Origin: Desulfobacteraceae bacterium
GTDB lineage: Bacteria > Desulfobacterota > Desulfobacteria > Desulfobacterales > Desulfatirhabdiaceae
Assembly (NCBI GenBank): GCA_027325475.1
Contig: DAIEFO010000047.1
Location: forward strand, 1 to 10,888
Length of the DNA: 10,888 bases
Direction of reading: 5' to 3'
Below, piece after piece: positions 1-5,042 of the stretch. A program made the translations under genes and the position numbers. The notes under the pieces were generated by a model. That model did not search any database. It was given only the letters and a program-made list of their open reading frames with translations, and was not told the DNA's origin. How positions within the stretch are numbered: position 1 is the first letter of the stretch; every line of letters begins with the position of its first letter.

Positions 1-675
1 AATCCTGTACTGATCGCGGCTGTAGTTTTCAAAACAAATTTCAGCCAGCGGCAATGCCTGAGGCGTGTTATCGTTATTTTGGGCCAGAAGGGACAGATTG
101 AATTCACGGCCCTCGACAAACGCTTCAGCAAAACAGGCGCCTCCCAGTTGATACCGGCGCTGACTCATTTCCAGAGTCAGCTGTTCGGAAGTTTTCGGGA
201 ACACGACAGAATCGGCGTTAATACCGACAGAGCCATGTTCCCATACCGATTTGATGATACATGGTTTAAACAGCGGAAGCTGTTTTCGCCCGACGTCTTC
301 CGGTGTAACGAACGCAGGTGTTGGAATCCGTGCGCCCCGGAGCAGTTGCTTGGCCAGCACCTTGTTGGACGTGGTGTAAATGGCGTCTGTTCCTGCACCG
401 GTGTAAGGCAGATTCATGGCATCTAAAATCGATGGCGCCAGATGAATCAGGCGCCCCCGCCCGTCAATGGATTCCACCAGATTGAAAACAACGGACGGCT
501 GGATACTTGAAAGCAACTGCAATGTCTTCTTGACATCCAAAGAAAAGCTGACCGGAACCGGATCATGATTCAGAGCGGACAGGGCGTTAGCAACAGATTC
601 TACCTGCACCAGCCCATCCTGCTCATCCATTGATTTTTTTTGAGACATTTGACCATATAAAACGGCAATTCTCAT
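1..675 (-). CDS. Ddl-like ATP-grasp ligase, N-terminal 225 residues (runs off the window)
   Basis: The reading frame is open from the ATG at 675-673 to the left edge, so the C-terminal part is missing. The product resembles the D-alanine-D-alanine ligase branch of the ATP-grasp superfamily, cytoplasmic enzymes that join amino acids through an acyl-phosphate using ATP. Visible family marks are FNLVES (residues 64-69), PYTGAG (90-95), the ATP-binding stretch around K142 followed by WEHGSVG (145-151), and VEGREF (187-192). The catalytic Asp/Glu/Asn metal ligands of the C-terminal lobe would lie outside the window. The start is supported by GAGGA about 9 bases upstream. It differs from housekeeping Ddl in its N-terminal lobe, so the substrate is unknown and a non-peptidoglycan dipeptide or peptide ligase is possible. 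It lies downstream of two small ORFs on the same strand. Family assignment is good; function is inference. Confidence 0.85.
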   Translation of the reverse strand, partial: MRIAVLYGQMSQKKSMDEQDGLVQVESVANALSALNHDPVPVSFSLDVKKTLQLLSSIQPSVVFNLVESIDGRGRLIHLAPSILDAMNLPYTGAGTDAIYTTSNKVLAKQLLRGARIPTPAFVTPEDVGRKQLPLFKPCIIKSVWEHGSVGINADSVVFPKTSEQLTLEMSQRRYQLGGACFAEAFVEGREFNLSLLAQNNDNTPQALPLAEICFENYSRDQYRI

Positions 676-702
676 GAAGCAATATTCCTCAGAAAAAAAT
701 GA

Positions 703-738
703 TTATGGAGACGCACAGCAATCGTTACCCATCCGCAT
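703..738 (-). CDS. 11-residue mini-ORF ending Cys-Cys-Ala-Ser-Pro
   Basis: ATG at 738-736 is preceded by AAGGAG with a 5-base spacer, the best ribosome binding site in this part of the window. The ORF encodes MRMGNDCCASP and stops at TAA (705-703), 27 bases before the ATP-grasp start and in the same frame. It could be a leader peptide coupling translation to the ligase gene, a genuine micropeptide, or a peptide substrate for the ligase. Nothing in the sequence decides between these, and chance occurrence of so short an ORF is possible; the ribosome binding site is the main argument for it. Confidence 0.35.
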   Translation of the reverse strand: MRMGNDCCASP

Positions 739-776
739 GTTATCTCCTTAATCATCTCCCGTCACAGGTGATGATA

Positions 777-1043
777 TCAAAAAAAGAAGTAATCAATAGC
801 CGTAGCACATACCGGTGAGAACAGACTATACATGAGCGACGCATACAATGCCGACCGACTGGAATCCTGCACATTATTTTGAAAACAATGGATAAAAGGT
901 GCTCGGAAATGCTGGAAGGAACTTTTTACCGGAGAAAAAAAACGTGGACAGAAAGCCGTTGACAGGATTTCTGCAAGGCTTGGAGGCTCGATATCTTCTT
1001 CTGTCTCAAAAGATTCCTGTAGAAGCGGAACCGGATGTATCAT
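777..1043 (-). CDS. hypothetical small protein, 88 residues
   Basis: I do not recognise this protein. The chosen ATG (1043-1041) has AGGAG seven bases upstream, much better than the in-frame ATG at 1079 or the longer start at 1175. The N-terminal third is acidic (around residues 9-25, with ESFETEEDIE), and the rest is rich in Phe and Ser, contains three Cys, and ends in Phe-Phe-Phe. No signal peptide, membrane helix or domain is evident. It is followed by the mini-ORF at 738 and then the ATP-grasp gene on the same strand, so a shared transcript from the candidate promoter at 1128-1155 is plausible. An acidic leader with a variable tail next to a peptide-bond-forming enzyme would fit a precursor peptide, but codon use is unremarkable and a non-coding region is equally possible. 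Confidence 0.35.
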   Translation of the reverse strand: MIHPVPLLQESFETEEDIEPPSLAEILSTAFCPRFFSPVKSSFQHFRAPFIHCFQNNVQDSSRSALYASLMYSLFSPVCATAIDYFFF

Positions 1044-1127
1044 ATCACGACTCCTGAATGACAAGCGTGAAAATTTCATGTTTTTTATATACCTGAACAA
1101 CTTCGGTATCCATTTACATGGCGAATC

Positions 1128-1155
1128 ACTATAACGGAACCGCATAATTGTGCAA
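1128..1155 (-). promoter_or_regulatory. candidate sigma-70 promoter for the ATP-grasp gene group
   Basis: On the minus strand, TTGCAC (1155-1150) and TATAGT (1133-1128) are separated by 16 bases. The -10 box matches the consensus at five of six positions; the -35 box is weak. It lies about 85 bases before the start of the 88-residue ORF and faces the small ORFs and the ATP-grasp gene. Predicted by eye only. Confidence 0.3.
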
Positions 1156-1193
1156 CAAAAATATACCGGCGCCATGAGTATGAACGAGATTTG

Positions 1194-1340
1194 ACGACTT
1201 TGTAAAAAGCCCGCATGCTGCGTTGCGCTGCATCCTTCGTCATTGCAGCGTACGACAAGTACTCTTCATTCCTAAGGATTTGCACGCTTTGCCTGCGAAC
1301 ATTTTACGAAGCCGTCTGAAATTCGACTTTTTACGACGGA
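1194..1340 (+). repeat. dispersed inverted-repeat (MITE-like) element, copy 1
   Basis: This 147-base element is about 85% identical by eye to the reverse complement of 9707-9855. It opens with GACGACTTTGTAAAAAG (from 1193), has an inner inverted end TTTTACGAAGCCGTC finishing at 1316, and closes with TTCGACTTTTTACGACGG. The interior carries the stem CGCTGCA/TGCAGCG. It has no reading frame shared with the other copy that would suggest a protein. No clear target duplication is visible at this copy. It sits at the edge of a group of toxin-antitoxin fragments. The structure fits a non-autonomous mobile element mobilised in trans. Confidence 0.8.
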
Positions 1341-1372
1341 ATCAGCCTTGATTTCGAGCAAGGAGTATAATC

Positions 1373-1588
1373 ATGAACAAAGATGAAATTATTCTATTTC
1401 TCAAGGAAAACAAGCCATTTATCGAGCAACAGTTTGGTGTTCTTCGCATTGGGTTGTTTGGCAGTTATGCCAGGGGCAATGCTCATGAGAATTCTGATAT
1501 CGATATTGCTGTTGAAATGCGGGATGAACATATATTCAGGAATTTTTTCAGTTTGGAGCGCTATCTGAAAGAACATCTCTCTTGTTAA
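1373..1588 (+). pseudogene. minimal nucleotidyltransferase (MntA-like), C-terminally truncated
   Basis: The 71-residue product carries the Pol-beta-type nucleotidyltransferase signature: GSYARG from G30-S31, then D42-I-D44, matching GS-x10-DxD. In MntA/HepT toxin-antitoxin modules this small enzyme transfers AMP to tyrosines of its HEPN partner. Family members are usually about 95-140 residues. Here the protein ends shortly after the helix that follows the DxD strand, so the strand with the third metal-binding acidic residue is missing. No HEPN partner follows. The break coincides with the 3' end of an opposite-strand antitoxin fragment, so a rearrangement junction is likely. The start is well supported by AAGGAG seven bases upstream. 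The 5' part is intact; whether a folded protein is made is doubtful. Confidence 0.75.
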
Positions 1589-1725
1589 GCCGATTGAGCG
1601 TGAAGTTTTAAGCCAAGGGCTTTGATAACCTTTAGAATTGTGCCAAATTCGGGGTTACCGTCAGATGAAAGCGCTTTATACAGATTTTCACGCGCCAAGC
1701 CAGTGTCACGTGCCAGTTGAGACAT
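1585..1725 (-). pseudogene. C-terminal half of a HigA-like addiction-module antitoxin
   Basis: A 46-residue frame on the minus strand begins MSQLARDTGLARENLYKALS and ends LGLKLHAQSA. This is the helix-turn-helix and C-terminus of the roughly 100-residue putative addiction module antidote proteins (Xre/HigA-like DNA-binding antitoxins paired with RelE/HigB-type toxins). A stop codon lies four codons upstream of the ATG in the same frame and no N-terminal half is found, so the gene is truncated at its 5' end. No partner toxin is present on this strand. The recognition helix region is preserved, but there is no convincing ribosome binding site. It is too short for the usual coding thresholds and overlaps the end of the nucleotidyltransferase frame by 4 bases. 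Confidence 0.7.
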
Positions 1726-1750
1726 TTGATGATTTTAAGAAACAACCTTT

Positions 1751-1936
1751 ATGAAACTGTTCAGGACCAAAACTTTTAAAAAAGATTATCAGAAACTTAA
1801 AATGACTGATAATCAATATGCGAAATACATTCGGTTTTTATCCCTGATGCTGGAGGGAAAGGAATTGCCCATCGAGGCCAGGGACCATAGCCTTATTGGA
1901 AATCATTCCGGTCGAAAAGCGGCAGGGAAGAGATGA
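1751..1936 (+). pseudogene. N-terminal half of a YafQ/RelE-type toxin
   Basis: The first 50 or so residues (MKLFRTKTFKKDYQKLK, then EARDHSLIG near residue 43) match the N-terminal half of YafQ-family mRNA interferase toxins, usually about 90 residues. Those toxins cleave ribosome-bound mRNA. After the conserved DHxL segment the frame continues for about a dozen unrelated residues to a stop. The second half, with the catalytic His and the terminal beta-strands, is absent. No antitoxin gene of the usual DinJ/RelB kind precedes it, and the bases before the ATG give no good ribosome binding site. It lies immediately next to the antitoxin remnant on the other strand, which belongs to a different toxin-antitoxin family. 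A non-functional remnant is by far the most likely reading. Confidence 0.7.
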
Positions 1937-1966
1937 TACTGTAGTAAATCTCCGACCGATAACGCA

Positions 1967-1995
1967 GTGAAATTATTTTTCTGAAAGTCTATACT
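1967..1995 (+). promoter_or_regulatory. candidate sigma-70 promoter for the lipoprotein-HAMP gene run
   Basis: GTGAAA (1967-1972) and TATACT (1990-1995) are separated by 17 bases, matching the consensus at four and five of six positions. Transcription would start near 2002, giving a leader of about 65 bases that contains a small stem, CCTGC/GCAGG (1998-2002 with 2011-2015). It is the only plausible promoter I see before the four-gene plus-strand run. Confidence 0.3.
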
Positions 1996-2067
1996 AACCT
2001 GCTGTTACCCGCAGGAGAGGAATAATAAATTGATGGCATGTATATGTCGTCCGATGGAGGAACTGCA

Positions 2068-2637
2068 ATGAAGTTTAAATATATTTACTGGACGGGGGTA
2101 TTCGCATGCCTGTTGATGATAGCATGTTCAAAGGGGGGGGATTCCAACGATAAAAATATCCTTGCAACAGTCAATGATTTCAAGTTGACAGTTTCTGAAT
2201 TTCAAAACCAACTGGCTGCTGACAAAGAAATAGATCGGGATTTAAAAATAACGGAACCTGTCAAAAAAAATTATCTGGATCAAATTATTCAAAAGCAAAT
2301 CCTCATCCAGGAAGCAAAACGACTGAAGCTGGATCAACAAGCCAAATTTATCCGGACGATAGAGCGATACTGGGAGGCTACTCTGATTCGGAATCTGATA
2401 GACAGCAAAAGTCAGGAGATCGAAAAACAAGTCATTGTGACACAGGAAGAAGTTCAGCGCGCTTACGAAAAACTGAAAAAAAACAACCCTGCGCTCAAGT
2501 CATTTTCAGAGATGGAACCGGAGCTGACGACTCAGATAAGGGATGAAAAAAAGACGGCCATGTTTCAAAAGTGGGTCGATGAATTGACGCATAAAGCTAA
2601 AATTCGCACAAACGAAAAACTGCTGGATGACATCTGA
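2068..2637 (+). CDS. SurA-N-like lipoprotein lacking a PPIase domain
   Basis: This is a 189-residue envelope protein. The start at 2068 is preferred over 2038 because GGAGG lies six bases upstream. The first 20 residues form a lipoprotein signal peptide with MIAC as the lipobox (Cys20); Ser follows the Cys, which fits outer-membrane sorting in Gram-negatives. Residues about 32-160 resemble the SurA/PpiD N-terminal chaperone region, opening with ATVNDFKLTVSEF and continuing as charged amphipathic helices with KNYLDQIIQKQILIQEA. The rotamase domain found in full-length SurA, PrsA or EpsD proteins is absent. It probably works as a periplasmic holdase for a secreted or outer-membrane client. The stop overlaps the next gene's start. 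A run of eight G (2133-2140) lies just after the lipobox codons. Confidence 0.75.
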   Translation: MKFKYIYWTGVFACLLMIACSKGGDSNDKNILATVNDFKLTVSEFQNQLAADKEIDRDLKITEPVKKNYLDQIIQKQILIQEAKRLKLDQQAKFIRTIERYWEATLIRNLIDSKSQEIEKQVIVTQEEVQRAYEKLKKNNPALKSFSEMEPELTTQIRDEKKTAMFQKWVDELTHKAKIRTNEKLLDDI

Positions 2638-3298
2638 CGGGTTCATAAAAATTCCGTTTCCCTCAACATCGACATCAACATCAACAAGGCATGATGCAAG
2701 GTGCTTCTGCTGCTGCTTTATGTCGTGCCTGTGGTTCATACTGATCACAAGCACTTATGCTGCCGCTGCTGATAATGAAACCTGGCAATCCCTGCCAACC
2801 AAATATACGGTTCTGCACTTTCAGTCTCAGGAAGATATTGAACAATTCAACAAGGATATCGATTACTCTTCGAGCATAGGCTTCAGTGCTCTGTTCGGCA
2901 GCTCTGACGGAAAAGATTTTAACGCCAAACTCATTAAAAAAATTGATGATCTGTTTATTCGCGCGCAGCAAATACTGGATATGCGAAAATATATGCGCAG
3001 GGTACAGATCAATATTTACCATAACAAAGAGAAACTTCAGGAGGCCTATAGCCATATTTTCGATGTGAAAACAGATAATGGGCAAACTGAACATATCGCA
3101 AAACCTCAATTTGACTTTCGTGCGTGGTATCTATTCGATCAGAATACCATTTATCTGCAGATTAATGACATCGATGAAGGAATGCTTGCGCACGAAATGG
3201 CGCATTCCATTATCGACAACTATTTTCAGGTGCGTCCTCCATCGGCTGCGGCTGAAATTATGGCCCGTTATGTGGATGCACACTTAACTGACAGATGA
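2627..3298 (+). CDS. exported HExxH metallopeptidase-like protein
   Basis: This 223-residue product has an N-terminal export signal (hydrophobic core about residues 26-44, likely cut near AAA-AD at 46-49). The zinc motif is HEMAH (189-193), with a downstream Glu at 210 in AAAEIMARYVD that could be the third ligand, as in gluzincins. I do not recognise a named peptidase family. The segment before the motif (FDFRAWYLFDQNTIYLQ) resembles the strand preceding the active-site helix in such enzymes. The start overlaps the lipoprotein gene by 11 bases. The long n-region encodes a Ser-Thr repeat from a repetitive DNA stretch, so a start nearer the hydrophobic core (ATG giving M32) is possible, though it lacks a clear ribosome binding site. 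The mature protein would act in the periplasm or at the surface. Confidence 0.65.
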   Translation: MTSDGFIKIPFPSTSTSTSTRHDARCFCCCFMSCLWFILITSTYAAAADNETWQSLPTKYTVLHFQSQEDIEQFNKDIDYSSSIGFSALFGSSDGKDFNAKLIKKIDDLFIRAQQILDMRKYMRRVQINIYHNKEKLQEAYSHIFDVKTDNGQTEHIAKPQFDFRAWYLFDQNTIYLQINDIDEGMLAHEMAHSIIDNYFQVRPPSAAAEIMARYVDAHLTDR

Positions 3299-3316
3299 CA
3301 GGGGAGAACCGCAAGC

Positions 3317-3958
3317 ATGAATCAGATTTCCGCCGGAGACAAAACAGCACCGGAGCGTTTCACCAGGGTCAAAAGCCAGATTGTTAACATCTGGACGGCC
3401 TTTATCAGACATCCCATCGTTGCCGATAATGTATTTATCAGCCAGCAATTCGAGTTCCGTTTCATTTTAAAATTCTGTAGTTGCATGTTGCTGGGCGGTC
3501 TCCTGTTTACCGCTCTGATTTTATATCATTGCAGCGGATCTTTGACCACGTCATTCAATCATGCGCGGCTGGTTATCAAACAAACAAGCCTGATGGTTTT
3601 CCCTGGGGTTCTTTATACGAATCTGATCGTGTTGTTCCTGATTTCGGTGATTTCCGTTGTCATGACATTTTATTTTTCACACCGCATCCGGAAACCGTTA
3701 TTTCGTTTTCGGGAAGACATCGAAGCGATTGCAATGGGAGATTTAACAAAGAAAATTCATTACCGAAATAAAGACCTGACAACATCTCTGGCACAAAATA
3801 TCAATATGATGACAGCCAATTTGAATTCAAAAATATCTGAAATTGAAGCTGAAATTACGAAAACCATCGGAGCCGCATCTGATCGGAATATACCCGATGA
3901 GCTGCTGATCGAGCTGAAACAACTGCAGCAGGCTATCCAGAATGGTTTTATCCTCTGA
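3317..3958 (+). CDS. two-helix membrane protein with HAMP domain, no output domain (paralogue 1)
   Basis: The 213-residue protein has a cytoplasmic N-terminus of about 48 residues and transmembrane helices at about 49-70 and 99-120. A short periplasmic loop of roughly 28 residues separates them. A HAMP linker (about 121-172, with SHRIRKPLFRF and the GDLT turn) is followed by a coiled-coil tail of about 40 residues. HAMP domains normally relay signals to a kinase, cyclase or chemoreceptor domain; none is present. It could modulate a partner by coiled-coil contact. The next gene is a paralogue that conserves the segment before helix 1 (FEFRFILKFC), helix 2 and the HAMP. A GGGGAG ribosome binding site lies upstream, and the gene follows the metallopeptidase stop by 18 bases, so co-transcription is likely. 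Confidence 0.8.
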   Translation: MNQISAGDKTAPERFTRVKSQIVNIWTAFIRHPIVADNVFISQQFEFRFILKFCSCMLLGGLLFTALILYHCSGSLTTSFNHARLVIKQTSLMVFPGVLYTNLIVLFLISVISVVMTFYFSHRIRKPLFRFREDIEAIAMGDLTKKIHYRNKDLTTSLAQNINMMTANLNSKISEIEAEITKTIGAASDRNIPDELLIELKQLQQAIQNGFIL

Positions 3959-3983
3959 TTTGCTTTGAATAAAGGAATCACAT

Positions 3984-4547
3984 ATGCTTTTTCCCCAAAA
4001 AACCTATAAGAGACGTCATTTCTTCATCAAAAAAGAATTTCAGTTTCGCTTTATCGTACGTTTTTGTCTTCTGGTTGTATTTGGAGAAATTCTGTCAACA
4101 GGACTCATCCTCTTTTTTTCGCGAGGCAATCTCACATCCCTGTTTTCGAATTCGCACCTGGTAGTTACCGACACAGCCGATTTCATTCTTCCGGCAGTTC
4201 TTTATTCCAATCTGATAACGATCATTCTGATCTCTCTGGCCATGATCGTAGTCACTCTTTTTGTATCCCATAAAATCGCTGGTCCGCTCTTCCGGCTTGA
4301 AAAAGACGTCAACGTCATTGCCGGAGGTGATTTGACCTACACGGTAAGGCTCAGAAAAGCAGACCAGCTAAAGGAATTGTCAAACGATATCAATCAGATG
4401 ACAATGAAATTGAACAATAAGGTCATCGGTATTCAAGATCGCGTAAAACGGATCGGGATAATGGCGCGGGAACAAAACGCTCCGCAGTGGTTTCAGGAAA
4501 AAATGCTTCTGATAGATAAACAGGTGGGGCAAATGTTCAAAATATGA
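3984..4547 (+). CDS. two-helix membrane protein with HAMP domain, no output domain (paralogue 2)
   Basis: This 187-residue paralogue of the preceding product has helices at about 23-46 and 73-95 and a HAMP region at about 96-145 (SHKIAGPLFRLEKDV, GGDLTYTV, then NDINQMTMKLNNK). A short helical tail ends at the C-terminus. Like its neighbour it has no kinase, cyclase, GGDEF or methyl-accepting domain. AAAGGAA six bases before the ATG supports the start. The N-terminal cytoplasmic part is shorter than in paralogue 1, and the periplasmic loop is of similar size (about 25 residues), too small for a classical ligand-binding domain. It ends 18 bases from the convergent receiver gene. The two paralogues may form a heterodimer; this is inference from duplication and adjacency. 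Confidence 0.8.
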   Translation: MLFPQKTYKRRHFFIKKEFQFRFIVRFCLLVVFGEILSTGLILFFSRGNLTSLFSNSHLVVTDTADFILPAVLYSNLITIILISLAMIVVTLFVSHKIAGPLFRLEKDVNVIAGGDLTYTVRLRKADQLKELSNDINQMTMKLNNKVIGIQDRVKRIGIMAREQNAPQWFQEKMLLIDKQVGQMFKI

Positions 4548-4565
4548 ATAGTATTGTAATTTCGG

Positions 4566-5042
4566 CTATTTCCAGAAAGTACCCAGTAGCATGCCCGCAA
4601 TCAGCCAGATCGGAATGGAGATAACCACCGCCCATAAGAGGATAGTCGTGATCTTCAGGGATTTCTCCGTTTTTCTGGTTGAAAGCGCCCGTTCCAATTT
4701 AATCTGGATGTCTTCCAGCTGGATAGGCTTTACCAGATAGTCATAGACGCCTTCTTTTATGGCATTCACGGCATTGTCTATGGTTGGATAGCCTGTAATC
4801 ATGATCACGAACACTTTTTTATCCTGAGTTCTTATCTTTTTAAGCAGGTCAAGACCCGATATCTTCGGCATCGTCATGTCGGAAATCACACCATCGAAGG
4901 CGCCCGGAACAAATTTGTTCAGGGCGTCTTCACCATCAACGGCCATTACGACATCATAGTTCAAAATTTCCAGGTAATCCTTAAAAATCGAACGAATAGC
5001 CTCATCGTCATCAACCACAAGAATGCGCCCTTTACTCATCAT
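4566..5042 (-). CDS. receiver-domain response regulator with C-terminal membrane anchor
   Basis: This 158-residue protein is a CheY-like receiver (about residues 5-120) with the acidic pocket D11-D12-D13, phospho-acceptor D55 in ISDMTMP, T83 in MITGYP, and K105-P106. Instead of a DNA-binding or enzymatic output it has a basic linker (STRKTEKSLK) and one hydrophobic helix at about 130-154 (TTILLWAVVISIPIWLIAG), so the receiver should be tethered to the cytoplasmic face of the inner membrane. The start ATG (5042-5040) overlaps the dehydratase stop as ATGA; a second ATG follows directly. It is the last visible gene of the polysaccharide operon. No partner histidine kinase lies in the window. Membrane recruitment may let phosphorylation act on the polysaccharide machinery or on the nearby HAMP proteins. 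Confidence 0.85.
   Translation of the reverse strand: MMSKGRILVVDDDEAIRSIFKDYLEILNYDVVMAVDGEDALNKFVPGAFDGVISDMTMPKISGLDLLKKIRTQDKKVFVIMITGYPTIDNAVNAIKEGVYDYLVKPIQLEDIQIKLERALSTRKTEKSLKITTILLWAVVISIPIWLIAGMLLGTFWK

Noticed and set aside
1085..1285. 66-residue minus-strand ORF across the first inverted-repeat copy.
   Set aside because: It runs from the repeat into unrelated upstream sequence, has no ribosome binding site and is not preserved as an independent ORF in copy 2.
1575..1625. A shifted plus-strand frame after the nucleotidyltransferase stop reads LVKPIEREVLSQGL, as if a frameshift had cut off the natural C-terminus.
   Set aside because: The same bases encode the well-conserved C-terminus of the HigA-like antitoxin on the other strand (LGLKLHAQSA), so the plus-strand reading is a shadow and truncation by rearrangement is the better explanation.
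1893..1969. A shifted frame downstream of the YafQ-like fragment gives ALLEIIPVEKRQGRDDT and runs to a stop at about 1969.
   Set aside because: It could be the tail of another broken gene, but I cannot match it to a family and it has no start, so it is not listed as a feature.
1998..2015. Stem CCTGC/GCAGG before the lipoprotein gene as a terminator.
   Set aside because: The stem is only five base pairs and no T-run follows; it could at most be a leader hairpin.
2033..2071. A 12-codon leader ORF (MACICRPMEELQ) overlapping the lipoprotein start by ATGA.
   Set aside because: The nearest purine-rich stretch is about 12 bases upstream, and the overlap alone is weak evidence.
4548..4565. Bidirectional terminator between the convergent HAMP and receiver genes.
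   Set aside because: The 18-base gap has no inverted repeat; no terminator can be supported there.
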